Of a stretch of 51,346 nt of DNA, positions 15,366 through 24,102 are shown in pieces. Numbering within the stretch: position 1 is the first letter of the stretch; every line of letters begins with the position of its first letter. The notes under the pieces were generated by a model. That model made no database searches. It had not been told where the DNA came from and saw only the letters and a list, made by a program, of their open reading frames with translations. Source of the stretch: an uncultured Pelagibacteraceae bacterium (GTDB lineage Bacteria; Pseudomonadota; Alphaproteobacteria; Pelagibacterales; Pelagibacteraceae); contig CACFTS010000004.1 of the NCBI GenBank assembly GCA_902569285.1, forward strand, positions 1 through 51,346, given 5' to 3'. A program made the position numbers and the translations under genes.

Positions 15366-15490
15366 AAAATTGATATTTATTTGATTTATACCTTAAAAAT
15401 ACCAACAATATGAACAATTTTAACACTTTAATTCTCTTATATAATCGTTATGGTTTCCGGCAGTTATAACTAAAAGAGAGAGGTATTATA

Positions 15491-15751
15491 ATGTCAAAAC
15501 AAACACAACACTGGGAAAAAACCAGAGGATTGCTATTCACGACTCTAGCAATTTGGTTTGTATTCTCAATTGGCATCTTTCTTTTTGGAGCTGAAATGGA
15601 ATCGGTCACTGGACCATTTGGTTATCCGCTGACATATTGGTTTACTTGTCAAGGATCTCTTGGAATTTTCGTAATTTTAATTTTTTGGTTTGCGAATAGA
15701 CAAGAAAAAATCGATGAAGAGTTTGGCTTTACAGAAAGAGGAGATGACTAA
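15491..15751 (+). CDS. DUF4212 small subunit of a sodium:solute symporter
   Basis: An 86-residue protein with two membrane helices (about residues 15-33 and 48-66), KTRGLLFTTLAIWFVFSI and PLTYWFTCQGSLGIFVIL, and a charged tail NRQEKIDEEFG. DUF4212 proteins sit directly before SSS-family transporters and are taken to be their accessory subunit. The stop shares a base with the ATG of the next gene, implying coupled translation. AGAGAGAGG lies 8 bases before the ATG. Codons here and in the next gene are less A/T-biased than in neighbours, as expected for strong expression. Confidence 0.9.
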   Translation: MSKQTQHWEKTRGLLFTTLAIWFVFSIGIFLFGAEMESVTGPFGYPLTYWFTCQGSLGIFVILIFWFANRQEKIDEEFGFTERGDD

Positions 15752-17562
15752 TGATTAAAGGTAATTTTATAGACAATTTGCCTAAAGTTTATGGAATCTA
15801 CACAGGTGGATTTATAGGTTTCATAATCATTATGGCAATTGGTGAGCAGATGGGTATGACATCGAAAACAATAGGTATTTGTTTCGTTGCCTTCACGGTA
15901 GCCATCTATGCTATAATTGGTTATCTATCACGTACAGCACAAGCTGATGCGTATTACGTAGCAGGAAGGCAAGTACCGACCGTGTTCAACGGAATGGCAA
16001 CTGCAGCTGACTGGATGTCAGGTGCATCATTCGTTGCAATGGCAGGTGGTATTTACTTTAAAGGCTACGGTTATATGGCACTACTTGTAGGTTGGACTGG
16101 TGGATATGTATTAGTTGCATCTTTATTAGCACCATACCTAAGAAAATTTGGCTGTTACACAGTTCCAGATTTTATTGGTACAAGATACGGTGGTAATTTA
16201 AGTAGGTTTCTTGCAGTAGTAGTTTTAACTGTTGCTTCATTTACTTATGTGACTGCACAAATTAACGCTACAGGTACTATTGCATCTGTTGCTCTAGATA
16301 TTCCTTTCCAATACGCTGTATATGTTGGACTAATAAGTATTTTACTTTGTTCAATGTTAGGTGGTATGAGAGGAGTAACTTGGACACAGGTTGCACAATA
16401 CATTGTACTAATCATAGCTTACTTACTTCCAGTATTCTGGATCAGTAACAAAATGGGTGCGGGTTTCTTTCCACACTTTATGTTAGCTGATGAAGTAGCT
16501 AGAATTGGTGAATTAGAACAACAGTTTGGTTTTGTAAAAAACGCAGCTGCTGATCTAAAAACAGTACCTAAAGGATTAGCTGGAATAACTAAGGCTCACT
16601 CAGCGGTTAACGCTACGCCTTGGGCATTTATTTCATTAGCACTTGCAATGATGATGGGAACAGCATCATTACCTCACGTGATGATGAGATATTTCACTAC
16701 TCCAAGTGTAAAAGCAGCTAGAAAATCAGTAGGTTGGTCTTTATTCTTTATCTTCCTACTTTATTCTTCAGCTCCAATGTTAGCGACACTATCTAAATTG
16801 TCATTGATTGATCCGTCACTACCAACTGGTATTATCGGTAAGTCAATTGCAGAAGTTCAAGCGATAGATTGGTATCAAAACTGGAACCAAGCAGACTTAA
16901 TGTTTGTAAGCGACTTTAACGGAAATGGAACTCTTGAATTAAACGAGTTTTTCATGGGTGGTAAAGCCGTTGTGTTAGCAACTCCAGAAATAGCTGGATT
17001 ACCATACGTAATCTCAGGTCTAGTTGCTGCTGGAGGTATGGCTGCTGCCATGTCAACAGCCGATGGTTTGATTCTAGCGATTGCAAATGCTTTATCTCAT
17101 GACTTGTACTACAAGATCATTGATCCAAAAGCAGAAACTGCTAAACGACTAGTTGTTGCAAGGGTATTACTTGTAGTAATTGGTTTTGCTGGAGCAACTA
17201 TTGCAGCAATGGAAATTCAAGGTATCTTAGGTTCAGTAATTTGGGCTTTTGACTTTGCGATGTCTGGATTGTTCTTCCCACTTGTACTTGGTGTATGGTG
17301 GAAGAGAGCTAACAGAGAAGGTGCTATAGCTGGTATGGCTTTAGGTCTAATTTCTGGTGCTTGGTATCTAATTTGGGTACGAACAGGCGGAAGTGGATTC
17401 TTGGGTATTACTCAGTTAACGTTTGGTATCTTCGGTTCTGCAGTTAGTTTAGTATCTATGGTTGTTGTAAGTTTAATGACTTCAGCACCAAATGCTGCTA
17501 CGCAAAAAATGGTTGATGAGGTTCGTGTACCGTCAGGTAGATCGATCCTTGGCAAACAATAA
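15751..17562 (+). CDS. SSS-family sodium/organic-acid symporter (VC_2705/ActP-like)
   Basis: A 603-residue inner-membrane permease of the sodium:solute symporter family, with about 13 hydrophobic segments. Marks are YYVAGRQVPTVFNGMATAADWMSGASFVAM, written here as AGRQVPTVFNGMATAADWMS, then YTVPDFIGTRYGG, the conserved SLPHVMMRYFT, and GGMAAAMSTADGLILAIANA. A soluble loop near residue 390 holds DFNGNGTLELNE, a perfect EF-hand loop pattern (D1, N3, N5, G6, L8, E12), so calcium may bind there. Pairing with DUF4212 and closeness to acsA suggest acetate or another small carboxylate; the substrate is inference. A clear terminator follows. Confidence 0.9.
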   Translation: MIKGNFIDNLPKVYGIYTGGFIGFIIIMAIGEQMGMTSKTIGICFVAFTVAIYAIIGYLSRTAQADAYYVAGRQVPTVFNGMATAADWMSGASFVAMAGGIYFKGYGYMALLVGWTGGYVLVASLLAPYLRKFGCYTVPDFIGTRYGGNLSRFLAVVVLTVASFTYVTAQINATGTIASVALDIPFQYAVYVGLISILLCSMLGGMRGVTWTQVAQYIVLIIAYLLPVFWISNKMGAGFFPHFMLADEVARIGELEQQFGFVKNAAADLKTVPKGLAGITKAHSAVNATPWAFISLALAMMMGTASLPHVMMRYFTTPSVKAARKSVGWSLFFIFLLYSSAPMLATLSKLSLIDPSLPTGIIGKSIAEVQAIDWYQNWNQADLMFVSDFNGNGTLELNEFFMGGKAVVLATPEIAGLPYVISGLVAAGGMAAAMSTADGLILAIANALSHDLYYKIIDPKAETAKRLVVARVLLVVIGFAGATIAAMEIQGILGSVIWAFDFAMSGLFFPLVLGVWWKRANREGAIAGMALGLISGAWYLIWVRTGGSGFLGITQLTFGIFGSAVSLVSMVVVSLMTSAPNAATQKMVDEVRVPSGRSILGKQ

Positions 17563-17574
17563 AAAAAATTAATT

Positions 17575-17600
17575 AAGGGGCGATTAATTTCGCCCCTTTT
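17575..17600 (+). terminator. Intrinsic terminator of the symporter operon
   Basis: AAGGGGCG (17575-17582), an 8-base loop, CGCCCCTT (17591-17598) and two more T. An 8-bp G+C-rich stem with a short T tail, 12 bases after the symporter stop. It is one of the few strong hairpins in the window. Confidence 0.88.
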
Positions 17601-17631
17601 AATCTCATACTTTTTCCAATATAAATTTTAA

Positions 17632-17976
17632 ATGTCTGCTAATTTTCATCCCTTAGTTTACATAATTGATTATATTCTGGGCGTAATAATGTGGACTTTA
17701 ATAGGGAGAGTTGCAATGAATATCTTCCAAAGAGAAGATTCCCAGTTTTTTTTTATGAAGGTTTTTGTTAAATTTACCAATCCATTACTAAAAATATTTA
17801 AACCCTTAACTCCTTCATTCATAATCCAACCTCTAGTTCCACTATATGTTGCCTGGTTTTTTTTTATGATTAGATTTTATTTAATGCCTTGGATTTTAGG
17901 ATATTCAGTAATGGGTATGTTGTCTTTTCCTCTAGAAAGTGAAATTTCAAGACAAATTTACCAATTTTTTAATTAA
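17632..17976 (+). CDS. Small integral membrane protein, YggT-like
   Basis: A 114-residue membrane protein with hydrophobic segments at about residues 9-26 and 68-88, and FTNPLLKIFKPLTPSFI between them, which resembles the TNPxLxxIRxxLP turn of YggT proteins. A phenylalanine-rich helix AWFFFMIRFYLMPW follows. I recall such genes near symporter operons in alphaproteobacteria but cannot name a function. It begins about 30 bases after the terminator, so it has its own promoter or depends on read-through. The rpe start lies 40 bases downstream. Confidence 0.7.
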   Translation: MSANFHPLVYIIDYILGVIMWTLIGRVAMNIFQREDSQFFFMKVFVKFTNPLLKIFKPLTPSFIIQPLVPLYVAWFFFMIRFYLMPWILGYSVMGMLSFPLESEISRQIYQFFN

Positions 17977-18016
17977 ATTAAATTTTAAAAATTGATACAA
18001 GTAAATCTAATTATCA

Positions 18017-18676
18017 ATGAAAAAAATAAAAATTTCACCATCAATATTATCAGCTGACTTTAGTCAATTAGGTAATGAGATAAAAAGATTAAAAGACGGA
18101 GGTGCTGATATGATCCATGTAGATGTAATGGATGGTCATTTTGTTCCAAATTTAACCATTGGGCCCCCTGTAATTAAAGCATTAAAAAAACAATCTTCAA
18201 TGATTTTTGATGTTCATTTAATGATCTCTCCAGTTCATAAATATATTAAAGCTTATTCAGATGCCGGTGCAGATATAATTACAATACATCCTGAGGCTAC
18301 AGATAATTTAAAATTATCAATTTTAAAAATTAAAGAATTAAATAAAAAAGTTGGCGTATCCTTAAACCCTGAAACTAAAGTTGATGTTATTCTTGAACAT
18401 TTAGATAAAATTGATTTAGTATTAATTATGAGTGTTAATCCCGGATTTGGTGGTCAAAAATTTATACCAGAAGTTTTAAATAAAATAAAGGAATTAAAAA
18501 AAATTCAAGAAAATAAGAATCTTGATTTTGATATTGAAATTGATGGTGGTATTAATTTTGATAATTCTAAAATAGCTATAGAAGCAGGGGCTAATATTTT
18601 AGTCTCAGGGACTACAATTTTTAAAAGCAATGATGGAGATATTAAAAAAAATATTGAATTATTAAAATCAAAATAA
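18017..18676 (+). CDS. rpe: Ribulose-phosphate 3-epimerase
   Basis: Interconverts ribulose 5-phosphate and xylulose 5-phosphate in the pentose phosphate pathway. A 219-residue TIM barrel with ISPSILSADFSQLGNEI at the start, HVDVMDGHFVPNLTIGP (metal-binding His and catalytic Asp), FDVHLMI with a second metal His, VLIMSVNPGFGGQKFIP, and EIDGGINFDN with the second catalytic Asp. IVSGTTIF-like phosphate binding is present as LVSGTTIF. It is followed after 4 bases by a heparinase II/III-like gene and then purH, an order I recall from other alphaproteobacteria. Confidence 0.97.
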   Translation: MKKIKISPSILSADFSQLGNEIKRLKDGGADMIHVDVMDGHFVPNLTIGPPVIKALKKQSSMIFDVHLMISPVHKYIKAYSDAGADIITIHPEATDNLKLSILKIKELNKKVGVSLNPETKVDVILEHLDKIDLVLIMSVNPGFGGQKFIPEVLNKIKELKKIQENKNLDFDIEIDGGINFDNSKIAIEAGANILVSGTTIFKSNDGDIKKNIELLKSK

Positions 18677-18680
18677 TTTC

Positions 18681-20285
18681 ATGATTTATATAAATCGTTT
18701 TTTTTTAAACATCTTTAATCAAATTAGAAAATTTTATTTAAACTCTAATCTTTATGATAAAAAAATTTCTAAAATAAATGGTAAAAATTTAATTTATAAA
18801 CCTAGTCCACATTTACTTTCATCTTTAATTAAATATAAAAAAAAAATTAGAATTGAAGATTTTTCATTAGATGAAGTTTGGAATAATAAAAATATAAGTA
18901 ATAAAGATTACAAACACTTAAATAATTTTTACTGGTTTTTCAGTTTAGATCTAAAATCTTCAAAACAAAATACACAAACAGTAATTAAAAATTGGATTAA
19001 CAATAATTACAAATACAACAGTAAAAGTTGGAATTTTGATTTGACAGCAAAAAGAATTATTGCTTGGTTATCTTGTCATAATCTTACTTATGAAGAAAGC
19101 AGTAAAGAATATAGGGATAATTTTGATATAATGATACAAAAACAAGCTAATCATTTAATTAATGAAGTTAATAGATCAGATCCCGTTGATGATAAATTAA
19201 TTGGATGTGCATCAATTATATTGGTTGGACTTTGTTACCAAGATGAAAAAAAATATTTATCTTTTGGATCAACTCTATTAAAAAAAATTTCTAAAATGAC
19301 TTTAGATAATTATGGTTTTCCAAAATCAAGAAATATCAAACAATTAATTTTTTATCTAAAATATTTTATTTTAATAAGAGAATGGTTTAAAGAATCTCAA
19401 ATTAATGTTCCTGAACATATTGATGAAACAATTTATTATCTTGGGCAAGGTTATTCTTTCATTTGGCAAAATATTAACTCTGATATCTTATATAATGGAA
19501 ATAACATCTCAGATAATAGCAGCTTTGATAACTATTTAAAAAGATTAGGTTATAAATTTAAAAATGAAGATCAGGATTTTGGTGGATATATAATTTTGAA
19601 AAATAAAAAAATTTGTCTAACAATGGATGTTGGTCCTTCACCAAATTTGGCATTTTCTAAAGATTATCAATCTGGAGCTTTATCTTTTGAAATTATTTCT
19701 AATGGAATAAAATTAATAAGTAATTGTGGATATCATAAAGAAAGTAATATTAAACTAAATGAATTATCAAAATCAACTGCTGCACAAAGTACATTAACTA
19801 TTGATGACAACTCCTCATGTAAATTTACTAAAATTAATAACTCATGGTTAATAAAAAGAGGTTTAAAGATTATAAAAAAGAATACTGTTTTTAAAAAAAA
19901 TTATTGGAAAATCAATTCTTCTCACGATGGTTATCTAAAAAAATATAATGCAATTCATGAAAGAGAAATTGAATTTTATCCTGAACAAATGACTTTTATT
20001 GGTACAGATAAAATAATTAAAAAAACAAATAATAATTATAAATTTGATATTCGGTTTCATGTAGAACCAAACGTTAAATTAATGAAAACACAAGATAATA
20101 AAACAATCTTAATTGAATTGAAGGATGAAGGTTGGAAATTTACATGTAATAATTATGAGATAAATATTGATAATGGCTTATATTTCGGTAATAAAAATTC
20201 TTATACTGATAACCAAAATATTTTTATTTCTGGTATTTCCAACAACCAAACTGAAAATATTAAATGGGAAATAAAAAAAATATAA
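18681..20285 (+). CDS. Heparinase II/III-family protein
   Basis: A 534-residue protein with the two-part plan of the heparinase II/III family: an alpha-helical toroid (about residues 80-270: NNYKYNSKSWNFDLTAKRII and WLSCHNL) followed by a beta-rich domain (about 290-534) with GGYIILKN, LSFEIISNGIKLISNCGYHK and STAAQSTLTIDDNSS. No signal peptide is visible. Such a gene between rpe and purH is recurrent in alphaproteobacteria, which argues for a conserved role, perhaps on a cell-envelope glycan, rather than breakdown of heparin. The catalytic His/Tyr set could not be confirmed by eye. Its stop overlaps the purH start (TAATG). Confidence 0.8.
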   Translation: MIYINRFFLNIFNQIRKFYLNSNLYDKKISKINGKNLIYKPSPHLLSSLIKYKKKIRIEDFSLDEVWNNKNISNKDYKHLNNFYWFFSLDLKSSKQNTQTVIKNWINNNYKYNSKSWNFDLTAKRIIAWLSCHNLTYEESSKEYRDNFDIMIQKQANHLINEVNRSDPVDDKLIGCASIILVGLCYQDEKKYLSFGSTLLKKISKMTLDNYGFPKSRNIKQLIFYLKYFILIREWFKESQINVPEHIDETIYYLGQGYSFIWQNINSDILYNGNNISDNSSFDNYLKRLGYKFKNEDQDFGGYIILKNKKICLTMDVGPSPNLAFSKDYQSGALSFEIISNGIKLISNCGYHKESNIKLNELSKSTAAQSTLTIDDNSSCKFTKINNSWLIKRGLKIIKKNTVFKKNYWKINSSHDGYLKKYNAIHEREIEFYPEQMTFIGTDKIIKKTNNNYKFDIRFHVEPNVKLMKTQDNKTILIELKDEGWKFTCNNYEINIDNGLYFGNKNSYTDNQNIFISGISNNQTENIKWEIKKI

Positions 20286-21820
20286 TGAAAAAAATAAAAT
20301 CCGCTTTAATATCCGTATCAGATAAATCAGATTTAAAAACTCTTTTACAAATTCTTCACAAAAATAAAATTAAATTAATTAGTTCTGGTGGAACTTTTAA
20401 AACTATTCAAAAACTTAAATTTAAGTGTATAGAAGTCTCAAATTTTACTGGTTCTAACGAAATTCTTGATGGCAGAGTTAAAACTTTACATCCAAAAATT
20501 CATGCAGGAATTTTAAATAAAAGAAATAATAAATCGCATTTAAAAGAGTTAAAAAATAATAATTTTGAAAATATTGATTTAGTCATTGTTAATTTTTATC
20601 CATTTGAAAAAACTTTAGAAAAAACAAAAAATCATAATAAAATTATCGAAAATATTGACGTAGGTGGACCCACAATGGTGAGGGCTGCTGCAAAAAATTA
20701 TAATGATGTAACTGTAATTACATCAACAGAACAATATTCAGAACTTATAAATGAATTAAAAATTAACAAAGGAACTACTTCGCTTGAATTTAGAAAAAAA
20801 ATGTCTCAATTAGCTTTTATTGAAACAGCATACTACGATTCAGTAATATCAAATTACTTCAATAAAACTTCAAATATATATTTTCCCAAAAAAAAAATTA
20901 TTCATGGAAATTTAATAGAAAAATTAAGATATGGTGAAAATCCTCACCAAGAGAGTGCTATTTACTCACAAAACAAAAATTTAAAAATAGATAAAATTCA
21001 TGGAAAACGATTAAGTTATAATAATTACAATGATATATTTTCTGCATTAGCCATTTCTAAAACTCTACCAAAAAATACGGGTACTGTTGTTATAAAACAT
21101 GCCAATCCTTGCGGCGTATCAATTCTTAAGAATAAAATAGATAGTTATAAATCTGCTTTAGCATGTGATCCTATAAGTGCTTTTGGTGGAATCGTTTCAT
21201 GTAATTTTAAAATCAATAAAAGTTTAGCTTTAGAACTTAATAAAATTTTTCTTGAAGTAATTATTGCTAATGGCTTTGATAAAAATGCTCTTAAATTATT
21301 GAGGTCAAAAAAAAATTTAAGACTAATTGATGCTTCTAATTTTTTATTAAATGAGATTTTAAGATTTAATTCTATAAATGATTCTATTTTAATACAATCT
21401 GAAGATAAAAAAATATTTTCTAAAAAAGATTTTAAAATTGTTTCAAAAAAAAAACCAACCAAAACACAATTTAATAATTTGATTTTTGCCTTTAATGTTT
21501 GTCGTTATGTAAAATCTAATGCAATTGTGCTTGCAAGTAATAAAACTACGATAGGGATTGGATCAGGGCAACCTAGCAGACTTGATAGCTGTCAAATTGC
21601 TATTGATAAGATGAATAAATTCAAAAATAATAAAAATGAAATTGTTGCTGCTTCTGATGCTTTTTTTCCATTTGTAGATGGTATTGAAAAACTAATTCAA
21701 TCAGGTGTTTCTGCTATTATTCAACCTGCAGGATCAATTAGAGACAAGGAAATTATAAAATTTGCGAATACAACAAAAACTGTGCTAGTTTTTTCTAAAA
21801 CTAGACATTTTAGACATTAA
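20285..21820 (+). CDS. purH: AICAR transformylase / IMP cyclohydrolase
   Basis: Bifunctional enzyme for the last two steps of IMP synthesis. I place the start at the ATG 20285, overlapping the upstream TAA (TAATG), giving 511 residues and the usual N-terminus MKKIKSALISVSDKSDL; the in-frame ATG at 20264 would add seven residues inside the upstream gene. The MGS-like cyclohydrolase domain (1-150) has SSGGTFKT, GRVKTLHPKIHAG and NFYPFE. The transformylase part has LRYGENPHQ, VVIKHANPCGV (catalytic Lys-His), DPISAFGG, SDAFFPFVDGIE and the C-terminus TRHFRH. It uses 10-formyl-THF, which FolD supplies. Confidence 0.97.
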   Translation: MKKIKSALISVSDKSDLKTLLQILHKNKIKLISSGGTFKTIQKLKFKCIEVSNFTGSNEILDGRVKTLHPKIHAGILNKRNNKSHLKELKNNNFENIDLVIVNFYPFEKTLEKTKNHNKIIENIDVGGPTMVRAAAKNYNDVTVITSTEQYSELINELKINKGTTSLEFRKKMSQLAFIETAYYDSVISNYFNKTSNIYFPKKKIIHGNLIEKLRYGENPHQESAIYSQNKNLKIDKIHGKRLSYNNYNDIFSALAISKTLPKNTGTVVIKHANPCGVSILKNKIDSYKSALACDPISAFGGIVSCNFKINKSLALELNKIFLEVIIANGFDKNALKLLRSKKNLRLIDASNFLLNEILRFNSINDSILIQSEDKKIFSKKDFKIVSKKKPTKTQFNNLIFAFNVCRYVKSNAIVLASNKTTIGIGSGQPSRLDSCQIAIDKMNKFKNNKNEIVAASDAFFPFVDGIEKLIQSGVSAIIQPAGSIRDKEIIKFANTTKTVLVFSKTRHFRH

Positions 21821-22152
21821 ATTTTATCAATTTTAGCAGCTAAAATAAAATCATTTTCGGATAAACCTTCAATTGCATGTGTTGTGATATTAATTTTTGC
21901 ATAACCCCAACCAAATGAAATTTCGGGATGATGCCCTTCCTCTTCTGATATTTTTCCCACTTCATTAACAAATTTTTGACTTTCTAAAAAATTTTTAAAA
22001 TTAAATTTTTTTTCTATAAAAAAAATACCTTTATTATTTTTAATAATACTCCAACCATCAACTTTTTTTTGGTATTTATGAATTTCAGAAATATCGAATG
22101 GAATAACTCCACCTTCACAAGGTATACATTTTTTTTCTGAAAGTTTATTCAT
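21817..22152 (-). CDS. phhB: Pterin-4a-carbinolamine dehydratase
   Basis: A 111-residue protein with the family signature EEGHHPEISFGWGYAKIN, THAIEGLSENDFILAAKID: the His-His-Pro active-site motif, the later Thr-His, and the Asp of the C-terminal helix. It dehydrates 4a-hydroxytetrahydrobiopterin and can also act as a transcription cofactor in animals. There is no aromatic amino acid hydroxylase in the window, so the pterin partner is unknown; another use, for example with a molybdopterin-related compound, has been suggested for bacterial members. It overlaps the end of purH by 4 bases in convergent orientation. Confidence 0.9.
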   Translation of the reverse strand: MNKLSEKKCIPCEGGVIPFDISEIHKYQKKVDGWSIIKNNKGIFFIEKKFNFKNFLESQKFVNEVGKISEEEGHHPEISFGWGYAKINITTHAIEGLSENDFILAAKIDKI

Positions 22153-22174
22153 CTAGATTATATCCTAATTCTAT

Positions 22175-22249
22175 TGGAGCGGGCAAAGGGGGTCGAACCC
22201 TCGACCTTCTCGTTGGCAACGAGACGCTCTACCACTGAGCTATACCCGC
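22175..22249 (-). tRNA. tRNA-Gly (GCC)
   Basis: On the minus strand GCGGGTATAGCTCAGTGGTA opens a full cloverleaf: acceptor GCGGGTA with TGCCCGC, D-loop AGTGGTAG, anticodon stem CTCGT/ACGAG with loop TTGCCAA (anticodon GCC), T-arm with GGTTCGACC, discriminator T and an encoded CCA (22175-22177). 75 bases in all. It reads glycine GGC/GGT codons. A sigma-70-like promoter lies just upstream. Confidence 0.97.
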
Positions 22250-22259
22250 AAATTAATGT

Positions 22260-22287
22260 AGTATAATTAGTCGTTTTTTTAATTCAA
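22260..22287 (-). promoter_or_regulatory. Promoter of tRNA-Gly
   Basis: On the minus strand TTGAAT (22282-22287), 16 bases, TATACT (22260-22265), with the tRNA 5' end 10 bases further on. Both hexamers are near the sigma-70 consensus and the position is right for a stable RNA gene. Confidence 0.6.
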
Positions 22288-22318
22288 GCAATATTAAATA
22301 TGATATATTTTTCTACCA

Positions 22319-22996
22319 ATGAAAAAAGAAGATTTACCAAAAATAATATCTATATTTCCTTTAAGCAATTTTATAATTTTTCCTAATACCACTGTCCCAT
22401 TAAATATTTTTGAGCCAAGATATATTGATATGGTAAATGATAGTATGAGTCACAGCAAACTTATTGGAATGATACAACCAAAACTAAAACCCACTACTTA
22501 TAGAATTTTTGATTCTGCAAAACTTAAAAATCATCTTAATCCAGACTTACACGAAATTGGTTGTATGGGAAAAATAACAAATCTTAAAGAAATTGAAGAT
22601 GGTAAATTTTTAATTGAACTAAAAGGAATTATTAGATTTCAAATTATGAAAGAAATTCAATCAAAAAAAAAGTATCGTCAATACGAAATAAATTTTAGTA
22701 ATTTTTATGATGATCTTGATGTTAAAATTGAGAATATTCAATTTTCTGATTTAAAACTTATTTTTAAAGATTTAAAGAAACTTTTTGAAAAAAGAGGTTT
22801 TATAATTAATTGGAAAGAACTAGGAAAACAAAGCTTAGATGAAACTATCAATGCATTAGCTATGGCCTCTCCATTTACACTCGCAGAAAAACAAATTTTA
22901 TTAGAAGCAAAAAATTTAGAAACAAGAAAAAAAAAAATTTCAGAAATATTAAAAACTTATTCATTTGATGATTATAATAATACTACAGTTCAATAA
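22319..22996 (+). CDS. LON substrate-binding domain protein
   Basis: A 225-residue protein made of the N-terminal LON domain only: ISIFPLSNFIIFPNTTVPLNIFEPRYIDM at the start, shown by PLSNFIIFPNTTVPLNIFEP, then LIGMIQPK, EIGCMGKITNLKEIEDGKFL, and GIIRFQI. The helical C-terminal bundle ends at ETRKKKISEIL. There is no AAA+ or protease domain. Stand-alone LON-domain proteins are common in alphaproteobacteria beside ubiquinone-type hydroxylase genes, and their function is unknown. It is convergent with the UbiH-like gene, with 2 bases between the stops. Confidence 0.9.
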   Translation: MKKEDLPKIISIFPLSNFIIFPNTTVPLNIFEPRYIDMVNDSMSHSKLIGMIQPKLKPTTYRIFDSAKLKNHLNPDLHEIGCMGKITNLKEIEDGKFLIELKGIIRFQIMKEIQSKKKYRQYEINFSNFYDDLDVKIENIQFSDLKLIFKDLKKLFEKRGFIINWKELGKQSLDETINALAMASPFTLAEKQILLEAKNLETRKKKISEILKTYSFDDYNNTTVQ

Positions 22997-22998
22997 TT

Positions 22999-24072
22999 TT
23001 AAATTATTAAACCGTTATTAGCAATTTTTTCAAAAGATCTATTTAAAAATTTATTTTTTCCAAAAAATTGAATTGATTTACTAAAAAAATCATTTTTCAT
23101 ATTACTTTCTAATTTGAAAAACTCATACACAAAATCAATACTACTTGAAAAAAGATAATTTTTGTGTTTAGTTTTTTTCTCAAAATCAACACATATAGAA
23201 CTATCTAAATCCAAACCATGATCTAGCTTAAATTTTATCAGTTCGGATATATTTTTAATATCTCTCAGAGACATATTAAAACCTTGTCCGGCTAATGGAT
23301 GTAATTTATGCAATAAATCTCCAAAAGCTAAAATATTTTTATAATAATAAGATCTTAAATTAGATGATTTTAATTCAAAGGAAACTAATTCACTAAATTT
23401 TATAATAGAATATTTAGTATTATATTTTTTAATTAATCCTTTTAAATCTACATTTTTATTTCCTTCTATTGAATAAACAATGGAAGTTTCTTTTGTTGAA
23501 ATAGGCAAAAATGCAATTGGTCCTCTTTCTGTAAATGTCTGAGAGGCGACATTGTTATTTCTTAGCTCTTTGTGTTTAATAATTGCTGTGTGTGCATAAC
23601 TATTATAATTTTTTTTCATTTTTTTGAAAAAAAATTTATTTGTAATTGCATTATAGCCATCACAATTAATAATTAAATTATAATCTTTAATATTAAAATT
23701 TTGAAAATTATTTTTATTCTTAAAATTACAAAATTTATTTTTTTTAAGTTTTGATAATAAATATTTTTGTAAATCGTAGTTTTTAATAATTGCAAAAAGT
23801 GGTTGATCATCATTCTGAAAATTTAGAATTTTCTCATTTTGTAAATTATCAGAATAAATTTCTATTTTATTAATATTCCATAAAAATTTTTTAATATCTA
23901 AAATATCTTTATTAAAAAAATCTAAATTTTTTTTTGATATTGCAATTGTTCGAGTCTTATTATTCTTAAAAAAATTTTTATTTGAAAAAATATCAACAAA
24001 TATTCCTTTGTTAACCAAAGATTTAGCTAAACTTAAGCTTGTTAATCCATCACCTAGTATGCAGAGTTTCAT
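22999..24072 (-). CDS. UbiH/UbiF-like FAD monooxygenase
   Basis: A flavoprotein of the UbiH/COQ6 family, likely to hydroxylate the ring during ubiquinone synthesis. Starting at the ATG 24072 gives MKLCILGDGLTSLSLAKSL, a Rossmann FAD loop at the N-terminus; a longer frame from 24111 would add 13 residues with no homologous look and would cross the ftsK start. The family motif GDLLHKLHPLAGQGFNMSLRD (residues about 270-290, GDxxHxxxPxxGQGxNxxxxD) is present. The length, about 357, is a little short for the family, and the middle is very Asn/Lys/Phe-rich. Which ring position it attacks cannot be read. Confidence 0.82.
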   Translation of the reverse strand: MKLCILGDGLTSLSLAKSLVNKGIFVDIFSNKNFFKNNKTRTIAISKKNLDFFNKDILDIKKFLWNINKIEIYSDNLQNEKILNFQNDDQPLFAIIKNYDLQKYLLSKLKKNKFCNFKNKNNFQNFNIKDYNLIINCDGYNAITNKFFFKKMKKNYNSYAHTAIIKHKELRNNNVASQTFTERGPIAFLPISTKETSIVYSIEGNKNVDLKGLIKKYNTKYSIIKFSELVSFELKSSNLRSYYYKNILAFGDLLHKLHPLAGQGFNMSLRDIKNISELIKFKLDHGLDLDSSICVDFEKKTKHKNYLFSSSIDFVYEFFKLESNMKNDFFSKSIQFFGKNKFLNRSFEKIANNGLII

Positions 24073-24102
24073 CATATTTTTAATTTTAACAACAAAAATT
24101 AG

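Noticed and set aside
15417-15445. Sigma-70 promoter of the DUF4212/symporter operon
   Set aside because: TATAAT at 15440-15445 is perfect, but no acceptable -35 hexamer lies 16-18 bases before it; in such A/T-rich DNA a TATAAT alone is expected by chance.
20264-20284. Upstream ATG as purH start
   Set aside because: It adds seven residues within the heparinase-like gene, while the ATG at 20285 overlaps the stop (TAATG) and gives the usual N-terminus.
21145-21462. 105-codon minus-strand frame opposite purH
   Set aside because: Shadow of the conserved transformylase domain; low-complexity Lys/Leu/Phe.
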